From: Pseudarthrobacter sp. W1I19
GTDB taxonomy: Bacteria; Actinomycetota; Actinomycetes; Actinomycetales; Micrococcaceae
Direction: 5' to 3'
DNA: 64,000 nucleotides
Assembly (NCBI RefSeq): GCF_030817835.1
Contig: NZ_JAUSZR010000001.1
Coordinates: forward strand, 930,001 to 994,000
Made by a program: the position numbers and the translations under genes. The first letter of the stretch is position 1. Every line of letters begins with the position of its first letter. The notes below the pieces were generated by a model, which was given only the letters and a program-made list of their open reading frames with translations, was not told where the DNA came from and searched no databases. Below are positions 51,331-59,368 of the stretch, in pieces.

Positions 51331-52152
51331 GTGCACACCACCGACGCCGCGATGAAACCTGTCATCGGACTCACCACCTACCTTGAGCAGGCAGGCACTG
51401 ATGGTTGCGGCACGGTCAGGGCAGCTTTCCTTCCCGAGACGTACCTGAAACCGATCATCGCCGCAGGCGGCATGCCCATCCTTCTGCCGCCGCAGCCTGT
51501 GATGGCAGGCATGGTTGAACTGCTGGTCAGCAGGCTCGACGGCCTGGTGGTACCCGGTGGCTGGGACGTCAACCCGGCCCTCTACGGCCAGGAAGCACAC
51601 CCCGCAACCGATGCGCCCCACCCCGGGCGGGACGCCTGGGAGCAGGCACTCATCCAGGAAGCCATCCGGCAGGACGTTCCGCTGCTGTGCATCTGCCGTG
51701 GTGAGCAGCTGCTGAACGTGACGCTCGGCGGCAGCCTCCACCAGCACCTGCCCGATGTCATCGGCAGCGGCCACTACCAGCCGGGCGGCTATACCTTCAA
51801 CCGCATCCCGGTGGAGATCAAGGCCGGTTCCCGCCTGGAACAGCTGATCGGATCCAACCCCGGGCCTGTGCCGGTCTCGCACCACCAGGCGGTGGACAAA
51901 CTGGGCGAGGGCCTCACCGCCGCCGCCTGGAGCGAGGACCAGGTGGTGGAGGCCATCGAACGCCCTGCGAGCACCTTCGCCATGGGCATCCAGTGGCACC
52001 CGGAGGAGTTGCCGGAGGACTTCGGACTGTTTCGCGGTTTTATCGAAGCAGCCCGCGGGAAGTTCCTGTCCCGGCTGGTCCCGGCCACGCCGCCGCCGTC
52101 GTCCGTCTCCGCCGGGATCAATGCCAGCATGGCCGGGCCCACGCTCGGCTGA
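51331..52152 (+). CDS. Class I glutamine amidotransferase, gamma-glutamyl-GABA hydrolase (PuuD) type
   Basis: The 273-residue single-domain amidotransferase has the nucleophile elbow LLCICRGEQLLNV (Cys122) and GIQWHPEEL supplying the His-Glu pair. PGGWDVNPALYG and VSHHQAVDKLG are typical of PuuD-like hydrolases that cleave gamma-glutamyl amides. It probably hydrolyses a gamma-glutamyl intermediate to glutamate plus amine or acid. GTG 51331 follows GGAGGGA. A strong terminator follows, separating it from the GCS2 ligase operon. Confidence 0.85.
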   Translation: MHTTDAAMKPVIGLTTYLEQAGTDGCGTVRAAFLPETYLKPIIAAGGMPILLPPQPVMAGMVELLVSRLDGLVVPGGWDVNPALYGQEAHPATDAPHPGRDAWEQALIQEAIRQDVPLLCICRGEQLLNVTLGGSLHQHLPDVIGSGHYQPGGYTFNRIPVEIKAGSRLEQLIGSNPGPVPVSHHQAVDKLGEGLTAAAWSEDQVVEAIERPASTFAMGIQWHPEELPEDFGLFRGFIEAARGKFLSRLVPATPPPSSVSAGINASMAGPTLG

Positions 52153-52174
52153 CCCGCAAGCTAACCCTCTAAAA

Positions 52175-52231
52175 GCAAGAAACCGCCCCAAAGCAGCACG
52201 TCAAAGTGCGCCTTTCGGGGCGGTTTCTTGC
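52175..52231. terminator. Strong terminator after the amidotransferase
   Basis: GCAAGAAACCGCCCC and GGGGCGGTTTCTTGC form a perfect 15-bp stem with a partly structured 27-nt loop, ending in TTTCTTGC. It lies 22 bp after the stop codon. Confidence 0.85.
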
Positions 52232-52253
52232 GTTGCAGCTTGCCCGGGATAAA

Positions 52254-52265
52254 TAAGCATGCTTA
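52254..52265. promoter_or_regulatory. TAAGCATGCTTA palindrome in the promoter of the ligase operon
   Basis: The perfect 12-bp palindrome lies 141 bp upstream of the GCS2 gene and is followed by GTATGTTTTAG. A related ATGCTTGCTTAGTGGTTTTTAG occurs around 8319-8340 before the acyltransferase. It may be a common promoter or regulator site; the regulator is unknown. Confidence 0.4.
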
Positions 52266-52405
52266 GTATGTTTTAGACACTGAAGTTAAGCCAAAGCTTC
52301 ATGGGTTTTGATCCAGGAGCGAATGATGGCTGATTTCCTTATCGTTTTTCCTCCTGCCCCCCGACCAGCCCCGCGCAGGGGAGCTGACGGTCCTAAGGGG
52401 CAGCT

Positions 52406-53542
52406 GTGATGCGCCGGGTAGGTGTCGAGGAAGAGTTCCTCATTGTGGACAACGCGGACGGGCATGCTGTGCCCCTCGGCGAACTGCTGGAACGCCTGAG
52501 CGATGACGACGGGCTGAGCAGGGAGATGAAGCAGGAACAGATCGAGACCTGCACGCTGCCGAGGATCAGTCTGGATGAACTGGCCCAGGACATCACGGTG
52601 CGCCGGGTGAGCGCCGATGCGACGGCCCGTGCAATAGGGGCCAGGTCCGTGGCCCTTACCACCTCGCCTCTTCCCGTGCAGTCGACCACCAGCCCCGGCC
52701 TGCGGTACGAGCGGATGATCGAGCGGTTCGGCCTGACGGCGGTGGAGCAGCTGACCTGCGGCTGCCACGTGCATGTGGAGGTTGAGTCGGACGAGGAAGG
52801 CGTGGCCGTCCTGGACCGGATCCGGATCTGGCTGCCGGTGCTGATGGCCATCACCGTGAATTCGCCTTTCTGGAACGGCACGGACTCCGGGTACGCAAGC
52901 TACCGCTCCCAGGCGTGGAACCGGTGGCCCACCGCGGGGCCCTGCGAGATTTTCGGATCAGCCGGGGCCTACCACCGCCAAGTCAACGAGATCCTGGGTT
53001 CCGGGGTCCTGCTGGACAGGGGGCAAATCTACTTTGATGCCCGGCTCAGCCACCGGCATCCCACCGTCGAAGTACGGGTGGGGGATGTGTGCCTTTTTGC
53101 CGACGACGCCGTCCTCCTGGCCGGGCTGGTCCGGGGCCTGGTGGAAACGGCGGCAAAGCAATGGCGCAACGGCGTGCCTCCCGCCCCTGTCTCTGCCACG
53201 CAATTGCGGCTTGCCTCCTGGCAGGCGGGCCGCTTCGGGCTCGACGGCGACTTGCTGGACCCTCTGACCGGCCGGCCCCGGCCGGCCTTCGAGGTGGCCA
53301 TGGCGCTGCTTGACCACGTCCAGGCCGCGCTGAAGAGCCAGGGTGAATTCGACGTTGTGGAGTCCCTGCTGTTCCAGGTGTTGACCAGGGGCACCGGCGC
53401 CGCCCGCCAGCGTGCCGCCTTCGCGGAGGCGGGCAGCCTGTGCGATGTCATCGCCGACGCCGTCCACATCAGCAGCCTGCCGGCCACACCGCTCCAGACA
53501 CTGAGGGGTTTGCCGCTGCTGGCCACCGACCAGAGTTCCTAG
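52406..53542 (+). CDS. GCS2/YbdK-type glutamate-cysteine ligase-like carboxylate-amine ligase
   Basis: The 378-residue protein begins RRVGVEEEFLIVD, the GCS2 family start with metal-binding Glu residues, and continues with EQIETCTLP, GCHVHVEV and ARLSHRHPTVEVRVGDVC. Family members form gamma-glutamyl amide bonds (glutathione step 1 in some bacteria) or other carboxylate-amine bonds; YbdK has weak GCS activity. Actinobacteria lack glutathione but some use other gamma-glutamyl compounds, so the true substrate is open. It is the first gene of a tight four-gene operon with 20-35 bp gaps. Confidence 0.85.
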   Translation: MMRRVGVEEEFLIVDNADGHAVPLGELLERLSDDDGLSREMKQEQIETCTLPRISLDELAQDITVRRVSADATARAIGARSVALTTSPLPVQSTTSPGLRYERMIERFGLTAVEQLTCGCHVHVEVESDEEGVAVLDRIRIWLPVLMAITVNSPFWNGTDSGYASYRSQAWNRWPTAGPCEIFGSAGAYHRQVNEILGSGVLLDRGQIYFDARLSHRHPTVEVRVGDVCLFADDAVLLAGLVRGLVETAAKQWRNGVPPAPVSATQLRLASWQAGRFGLDGDLLDPLTGRPRPAFEVAMALLDHVQAALKSQGEFDVVESLLFQVLTRGTGAARQRAAFAEAGSLCDVIADAVHISSLPATPLQTLRGLPLLATDQSS

Positions 53543-53562
53543 ACAACCATCCGGGAGGACAC

Positions 53563-55041
53563 ATGGACCAGAACGAAACGCCGGTGCTTGACGCACTGGC
53601 CGAACACCAGAAACTGGACAGGTACGGCTTCACACCCCCGGCCCACCGCCAGGGCCGCGGCGTCGATCCCCGCGTGCTGGAGGTGCTGGGCGAACAAAGC
53701 TTCAAGTCCGACGTCGTTGCCTCCTCAGGCCTGGACGACCGGCAGTCCTCCAACGGCTACCTGTCCAAAGCCGAGCAGCTCTTGGCCGAAGCCGTGGGAG
53801 CGGACAAAGCCTTCTTCACCACCTGCGGCAGCTCCCTGTCCATCAAGGCCGCAATCCTGGCGGTCACCCGCGGCGAGGGGGAGCTCCTCATCGGCCGGGA
53901 CGCCCACAAGTCAGTTGTGTCCGGCCTGGTGCTTTCCGGGCTGCAGCCGCGCTGGATCAAGCCGCGGTGGGACAACGAGCTGAAGCTGTCCCATCCGCCG
54001 TCACCCGAGGCTGTGGAGGAGATGTGGCAACGGTACCCGGACGCTTCCGCCGCGCTGATCGTCAGCCCAACACCCTACGGCACGTGCGCGGACCTTGAGG
54101 CAATCGCAGAGATCTGCCACAAGCGGGGCAAGCCGCTGATCGTTGACGAGGCTTGGGGCGCCCAGTTGCCCTTCCACCCGGACACGCCTACCTGGGCCAT
54201 GTCCGCCGGCGCAGATATTTGCGTGGTCAGCGTGCACAAGATGGGACTCGGGTTCGAGCAAGGGTCCATTTTCCACCTGCAGGGCAACCTCGTGGACCCG
54301 GTCCGACTGAACCAGTGCGCCGACGTCCTCTCCACCACCAGCGCCAATACCCTGCTGTACGCAGCAATGGACGGCTGGCGCCGGCAGATGGTGCAGGAGG
54401 GCAAAGCCATGATTGACCAGGCCCTGGAGCTCACCAGGGGACTCCGCCGGGACATTGAGGCGATCCCCGGGCTGCACGTCCTTGAAGAAGAACTCGTCCA
54501 CGCCGAGGCCTCCCACGACCTGGACATCCAGCACATCATGATCGACGTCTCGAACCTTGGCATCAGCGGGTTCCAGGCCACGGACTGGCTGCGAGAGAAC
54601 CGCCGCATTGACATGGGCACAACAGACCACCGCCGGACGGAAGCGGTCATCTCAGTTTCAGATGACCAGGAAACTGCGGACCGGCTTCTGGGCGGGCTCC
54701 GCGCACTCGCTGAAGCGGCCCCGGACCTGCCCCGGCCGCCCGCCGTCGTGATTCCTGACGAGGAGGACCTCTACCTGGAGACGGCGATGCTGCCCCGCGA
54801 CGCGTTCTTCGGGCCGGTGGAAGTCATCCCGTGCGAGGAAGCACCCGGCCGCATCGCCGCCGAAATGGCCACGCCGTACCCGCCTGGCATCCCGCTCCTG
54901 CTGCCCGGCGAGCGGATCAACCAAGCCGCCATCGACTATCTCAGGAGCGGGGTGGAGGCAGGGATGGTCCTCCCTGATCCCGCCGATCCAACGCTCAAGA
55001 CCATCAGGGTGGTCCGCGAGGAACCACACCGATCGCAGTAA
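53563..55041 (+). CDS. PLP enzyme of the Orn/Lys/Arg decarboxylase family
   Basis: The 492-residue fold-type-I enzyme has the PLP lysine in VSVHKMGLGFEQGS (Lys226), Asp195 in LIVDEAWGA and His115 in GRDAHKSVVSG. The opening YGFTPPAHRQGRGVDPRV is the family N-terminal motif. Members decarboxylate ornithine, lysine or arginine, but in biosynthetic operons they can act on other amino acids. The C-terminal part (PGIPLLLPGERI) is also conserved. ATG 53563 follows GGGAGGAC, 20 bp after the GCS2 stop. The product could be an amine that the ligase joins to glutamate. Confidence 0.85.
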   Translation: MDQNETPVLDALAEHQKLDRYGFTPPAHRQGRGVDPRVLEVLGEQSFKSDVVASSGLDDRQSSNGYLSKAEQLLAEAVGADKAFFTTCGSSLSIKAAILAVTRGEGELLIGRDAHKSVVSGLVLSGLQPRWIKPRWDNELKLSHPPSPEAVEEMWQRYPDASAALIVSPTPYGTCADLEAIAEICHKRGKPLIVDEAWGAQLPFHPDTPTWAMSAGADICVVSVHKMGLGFEQGSIFHLQGNLVDPVRLNQCADVLSTTSANTLLYAAMDGWRRQMVQEGKAMIDQALELTRGLRRDIEAIPGLHVLEEELVHAEASHDLDIQHIMIDVSNLGISGFQATDWLRENRRIDMGTTDHRRTEAVISVSDDQETADRLLGGLRALAEAAPDLPRPPAVVIPDEEDLYLETAMLPRDAFFGPVEVIPCEEAPGRIAAEMATPYPPGIPLLLPGERINQAAIDYLRSGVEAGMVLPDPADPTLKTIRVVREEPHRSQ

Positions 55042-55076
55042 ATCGCAAGGAAATCGCAAGGAACGAGGACAGCAGC

Positions 55077-56855
55077 ATGTGCGGTATAGCCGGCGAAATC
55101 GCCTTCAACGGAAGACAGGCCTCCACGGAGGCCGTCCTGGACATCATGGGGGCAATGACGTCGAGGGGACCGGACGGACGGGGAACATGGGAGGCGGGCT
55201 GGGTTGCACTGGGGCATCAGCGGCTCAGCATCATCGACCTCTCCGAGGCAGGTGCCCAGCCAATGGTGGACGACGGCGGCCTGGCCATCACCTTCAACGG
55301 CTGCATCTACAACTACAAGGAGCTGCGCCGCGAACTCGAACCCGAGTTCACCTTCCGGTCCACCAGCGACACCGAGGTGATCCTGAAGGCCTACCGGAAG
55401 TGGGGCGATGACTTTGTCCACCACCTGGTGGGGATGTTCGCAATTGCGCTCTACGACCCGCGGCGGCAGGAAGTCCTGCTGGTCCGGGACCGGCTGGGCA
55501 TCAAGCCGGTGTACGTGTCCCACCTGCACGGCCGGCTGCGCTTCGCGTCCAGCCTGCCTGCGCTGGTGGCCTCCGGCGGGATCGACACCTCCATCGACGA
55601 GGTGGCACTGCACCACTACCTGAGCTGGCACTCGATTGTTCCCGCCCCGCGGACCATCCTTCGGGGCGTGCAGAAACTGCCAGCCGCCACTATCCGGACG
55701 GTCCGCCCGGACGGGACCTGGCGCGACCGCGAGTACTGGAAACCTTCCTACACGCGGAAGGCGGAGCACTCCGGCTGGTCCACCGCGGACTGGCAGGACG
55801 CGGTCCGCGAGTCCCTCAAAACAGCAGTACGACGGCGGATGGTGGCCGACGTGCCGGTGGGCGTCCTGCTCTCCGGGGGACTGGATTCGAGCCTCCTGGT
55901 TGCGCTGCTGGCGGAGGAGGGCCAGCACGGCCTCTCGACGTTCAGCATCGGGTTCGACGGCGCGGGCGGCGATTCCGGGAATGAGTTCGCCTACTCGGAC
56001 CTGGTGGCCCAGGAGTTCGGCACGCGGCATGAGCAACTGCACGTCAGCACCTCCGAGTTCGCGCCCTCCATTGTCGGGGCAGTGGGGGCGATGTCCGAGC
56101 CGATGGCCAGCCACGACGTGACGGCCTTCCACCTGCTGTGCCGGACGGTGACGGAGCACCTGAAGGTGGTGCAGTGCGGCCAGGGCGCCGACGAGGTGTT
56201 CGGCGGGTACGCGTACCACCAGCCCCTCGCTTCCGTGGGCCGTGCCGGGGCTTTATCGGCTTTTTCAGCGAGCTTTGTGGACCACAGCCATGAGGAGCTC
56301 CTGAGCATGGTGGAGCCCGAGTGGTACTGCGGTTCGGATGTAAGCCGCCAGGTACTGGCTGCCAACCTGGCAGCACCCGGAGCGGAGACGGCCCTGGACG
56401 CGGTGCTGCGGCTGGACACCCACCTGCTGATGGTGGACGACCCGGTTAAGCGGCTGGACAACATGAGCATGGCCTGGGGCATCGAAGCCCGGGTCCCGTT
56501 CCTGGACCATGAGCTGGTGGAACTCGCCGCCGCCTGCCCGCCGGAGCTAAAGGCTTCGCAGGGCGGGAAAGGAATCCTGAAGGACCTGGGCCGGCAGCTG
56601 CTCCCGGCGGCGGTGGTGGACCGCCCCAAGGGATACTTCCCCGTTCCCGCCCTCCGGCACCTGGAAGAACCTTTCATCACCCTGGTGCGCGAAGCACTCC
56701 ATGCGCCGGAAGCCAAGCAGCGCGGGCTTTTCCAGCCTGCGTACATCGACGGCCTCCTGGCCAACCCCAACATGCAGCGGACCCCGGTGAACAGCAACGT
56801 GCTCTGGCAGCTGGCGCTGCTGGAAATGTGGCTCCAGCACCACGGGGTGGGCTAA
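55077..56855 (+). CDS. Asparagine-synthase-like glutamine amidotransferase
   Basis: The 592-residue protein has an N-terminal class II amidotransferase domain with Cys2 as nucleophile (MCGIAGEI) and SRGPDGRGTW, then an AMP-forming synthetase domain with the pyrophosphate loop GVLLSGGLDSSLL. Its length and DEVFGGYAY and HHGVG ending resemble AsnB and the amidotransferase of N-acetylglutaminylglutamine-amide synthesis. It would turn a carboxylate into an amide with ammonia from glutamine. No ngg-type partner is nearby; instead it is flanked by a GCS2 ligase, a PLP decarboxylase and an M20 peptidase. Confidence 0.85.
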   Translation: MCGIAGEIAFNGRQASTEAVLDIMGAMTSRGPDGRGTWEAGWVALGHQRLSIIDLSEAGAQPMVDDGGLAITFNGCIYNYKELRRELEPEFTFRSTSDTEVILKAYRKWGDDFVHHLVGMFAIALYDPRRQEVLLVRDRLGIKPVYVSHLHGRLRFASSLPALVASGGIDTSIDEVALHHYLSWHSIVPAPRTILRGVQKLPAATIRTVRPDGTWRDREYWKPSYTRKAEHSGWSTADWQDAVRESLKTAVRRRMVADVPVGVLLSGGLDSSLLVALLAEEGQHGLSTFSIGFDGAGGDSGNEFAYSDLVAQEFGTRHEQLHVSTSEFAPSIVGAVGAMSEPMASHDVTAFHLLCRTVTEHLKVVQCGQGADEVFGGYAYHQPLASVGRAGALSAFSASFVDHSHEELLSMVEPEWYCGSDVSRQVLAANLAAPGAETALDAVLRLDTHLLMVDDPVKRLDNMSMAWGIEARVPFLDHELVELAAACPPELKASQGGKGILKDLGRQLLPAAVVDRPKGYFPVPALRHLEEPFITLVREALHAPEAKQRGLFQPAYIDGLLANPNMQRTPVNSNVLWQLALLEMWLQHHGVG

Positions 56856-56858
56856 GCC

Positions 56859-58253
56859 TTGGCCCGGCATCCTGCCTCCACCTCGCTTTTATCCCCGCTC
56901 CGGAAAGCGGTGCGCGCGGACTTTCCTGCCGCCGTCGGCCACTTGTCTGAGCTGGTGCGGATTCCCGCGATGGCCTGGGACTCCTTCGATCCTGCTGAGC
57001 TGGACAGGGCGGCCCGGCACGTGGCGGGGCTGATGCTCCAAGCCGGGATTGCCGACGTCGACATCCTGCAGGCTCCCCGCCCGGACGGTGCGCGGGGGGC
57101 GCCCGCGGTGGTGGGACGCAGGCCCGCCCGCAACGGCAAGCCGACGCTGCTGCTGTACGCGCACTACGACGTCCAGCCGGCCGGTGACATCTCGCTGTGG
57201 GAGAGCCCGCCGTTTGAGGCCGTGGAGCGGGACGGCCGGCTCTGGGGCAGGGGAGTGGCGGACAACAAGGCGGGCGTGATGCTGCACCTGGCCGCGTTTC
57301 GGAATGCGCTGCAGGTCCTCGGGGAGGACCTTGAGCTCGGCGTGACGGTGTTCATTGACGGCGAGGAGGAAGCCGGTTCGCCGTCGCTTCCCCTGCTGCT
57401 TCAGCAGCACGGCGACCTGCTCCACGCCGACGTGCTGGTGGTGGCCGACTCCGGAAACTGGAAGGTGGGGGTCCCGGCGCTGACCACCAGCCTCCGCGGC
57501 TTGGTCCTGGGCACCATCGAGGTCCGGGTGCTGGACCATGCGCTGCACTCGGGGACGTACGGCGGGCCGCTGCTGGATGCTGTCACCGTGCTGTCCCGGC
57601 TGATTGCCACGCTGCATCACGACGACGGGAGCGTCGCCGTGGAGGGGCTGCTTTCCTCTGACACGCCGGGGCCTTTGCTGTCCGAGGAGGAGTTCCGGGC
57701 GGATTCCGGCGTGCGTCCCGGGGTTCCGCTGGCTGGCTCGGGATCCTTGACGTCGCGGCTGTGGACCAAGCCGGCGCTGGCGGTTATCGGGATGGACGTT
57801 CCTTCCGTGGCCCTGTCCTCGGACACGCTGCAGCCGGTGGCGCGGGCCAAGTTCAGCCTCAGCCTGGCGCCGGAGACTGATACGGCTGCCGCGATGGAGG
57901 CAGTCCGCCGGCATGTGGAGAAGCACACACCGTTTGGTGCGGACGTAACCTTTACGCCCGCCGGCCGGACCGAGGGGTTCGCAGGCGACGCGTCCTCGCC
58001 TGCTGCGACGACCATGCTCGCGGCGATGGAGGAGACCTGGGGAGCGCGCGCGGTCTGCATGGGGGTGGGCGGTTCCATTCCCGCGGTCAACATCCTGACC
58101 AAGCTGTACCCGCGGGCGGAGGTCCTCATCACCGGCGCGGAGGACCCCGATTCCCGGGCGCACGGGGCCAACGAATCGATCCACCTGAGCGATTTCGAAA
58201 ACGCCATCGTCGCCGAGGCCCTGTTGATTGCCCGCCTAAATTCCGCGGACTAA
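56859..58253 (+). CDS. M20 family dipeptidase
   Basis: The 464-residue zinc peptidase has YAHYDVQPAGD with the first metal His and Asp, RGVADNKAGVML, the catalytic DGEEEAGSP and GGSIPAVNIL, with SIHLSDFEN near the end. The lid/dimerisation domain is inserted in the middle. It would cleave dipeptides or gamma-linked conjugates. TTG 56859 starts 3 bp after the amidotransferase stop and has GGGGTGGG upstream, so it belongs to the same transcript. It may recycle or mature the product of the preceding three enzymes. Confidence 0.85.
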   Translation: MARHPASTSLLSPLRKAVRADFPAAVGHLSELVRIPAMAWDSFDPAELDRAARHVAGLMLQAGIADVDILQAPRPDGARGAPAVVGRRPARNGKPTLLLYAHYDVQPAGDISLWESPPFEAVERDGRLWGRGVADNKAGVMLHLAAFRNALQVLGEDLELGVTVFIDGEEEAGSPSLPLLLQQHGDLLHADVLVVADSGNWKVGVPALTTSLRGLVLGTIEVRVLDHALHSGTYGGPLLDAVTVLSRLIATLHHDDGSVAVEGLLSSDTPGPLLSEEEFRADSGVRPGVPLAGSGSLTSRLWTKPALAVIGMDVPSVALSSDTLQPVARAKFSLSLAPETDTAAAMEAVRRHVEKHTPFGADVTFTPAGRTEGFAGDASSPAATTMLAAMEETWGARAVCMGVGGSIPAVNILTKLYPRAEVLITGAEDPDSRAHGANESIHLSDFENAIVAEALLIARLNSAD

Positions 58254-58269
58254 CCCTGCGCGTTCCCCA

Positions 58270-58284
58270 CCCAACTAGGTCGCC
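58270..58284. repeat. Half-element of palindromic repeat family 1
   Basis: CCCAACTAGGTCGCC matches the left arm of the repeats at 19705 and 59303, but no second arm follows. It is probably a decayed copy. Confidence 0.4.
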
Positions 58285-58357
58285 TTTAAGGTCGCCATTC
58301 CGCCGTTTTCCCGACGTCAAATGCGAGTTACTTGTGGCGGAGGGCTCGAGGCCACCG

Positions 58358-59263
58358 TCAGCGCTTTGGTGAGTCCGGCCGTCGTGCGGAGAAGGCGAAC
58401 AGGGCAGTGGTGGCGACGGTGGCCAGGTACCCGGCGATGACGATCAGGGAGATCCCGGCCCAGAAATAGTTGGTGGTGCTGGTCTCCTGCCAGGGACTCG
58501 GCGCGATCCGGACCAGCGAATACATGGCCACGGCCGCCGACGCCAGCCCGATCACCACCGGCAGCGACAGCCAGATCCTGGCCGAGCCCACATGCGCGCC
58601 GAAACCGTCCCAGGCGTTCCACATTCCCCGCCGGATGATCAGCCAGCCCGCGGGAATCATAAACGCGCCCACCAACAGGAATGCGGCCACCACGTCGGCC
58701 GGCCGGTGCCACTGGTTGATCAGCGTGGACACCCCGGAGGCGATCGCGAATGTTCCACCCACGAAGCCGGCCATCGGCCGCCACCGCGGCGACGCCATCA
58801 GGAAGACCGCGGCTGCCGCCGATGCCGCGAGCGTGGTATGTCCGGACGGCAGCGAGTTCAGTTCCAGCGTCAGCACTCCCTTGTCCGGCCGCGCCGGCAG
58901 CAGATCCTTGAGCACCTGCGTGGCGATATTGGCGCCGATGCAGGCAGCCACCGCGATGCCGGCCTCGGTCCAGTGCTTGCGGATCACCGTGACAAACAGG
59001 ACCACGACGGCGGCCATCACCAGTGAAATGGTGGGCAGCAGGTCCAGGAACTTAGTGCTCGCCTTCCCGGCGGGCCCGTGGATCTGAACAGCCTCCACCA
59101 GAGCGGACTCGTCAATGAACTGGCCCGTGGTGGTCTGGACGAAGTAGTGGTACGTGGCGATCAAACCGGCAATGCACGCCAGCGTGGCAAGCACGAACAG
59201 AAAACCCGAACCCGGAGCGGGCCGGCTGGGTGTCCTGGTGGAGGTCTGCCGCGAGATTGTCAC
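58358..59263 (-). CDS. PAP2 family membrane phosphatase
   Basis: The 301-residue protein has seven or eight helices and the three PAP2 motifs: KDLLPARPDKG, SLPSGHTTLAAS and the INQWHRPADVVA segment with the catalytic His. PAP2 enzymes remove phosphate from lipids such as phosphatidate or undecaprenyl pyrophosphate, facing outside. The long C-terminal extension adds two or more helices. The GTG start has no obvious Shine-Dalgarno. It stands alone, convergent with the M20 gene. Confidence 0.85.
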   Translation of the reverse strand: MTISRQTSTRTPSRPAPGSGFLFVLATLACIAGLIATYHYFVQTTTGQFIDESALVEAVQIHGPAGKASTKFLDLLPTISLVMAAVVVLFVTVIRKHWTEAGIAVAACIGANIATQVLKDLLPARPDKGVLTLELNSLPSGHTTLAASAAAAVFLMASPRWRPMAGFVGGTFAIASGVSTLINQWHRPADVVAAFLLVGAFMIPAGWLIIRRGMWNAWDGFGAHVGSARIWLSLPVVIGLASAAVAMYSLVRIAPSPWQETSTTNYFWAGISLIVIAGYLATVATTALFAFSARRPDSPKR

Positions 59264-59302
59264 CGGTTAAGGGTGTCACAGAAAGCTGGGAGCTGGCCGC
59301 AC

Positions 59303-59368
59303 CCCAACTGGGTAGCCCTAACTGCCGTTTTGGAGCTCCAAAACGGCACTTGGTGCTACCTAGTTGGG
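59303..59368. repeat. Palindromic repeat family 1, copy B
   Basis: A 66-bp palindrome runs CCCAACTGGGTAGCCCTAAC ... GGTGCTACCTAGTTGGG with the centre TTTTGGAGCTCCAAAA. It matches copy A at 19705. The stop codon of the MFS gene on the minus strand (TAG at 59360-59362) lies within this element. Confidence 0.8.

Noticed and set aside
54936..56219. 427-codon open frame antisense to the asparagine-synthase-like gene
   Set aside because: Same reason: opposite a well-supported gene and without protein family features.
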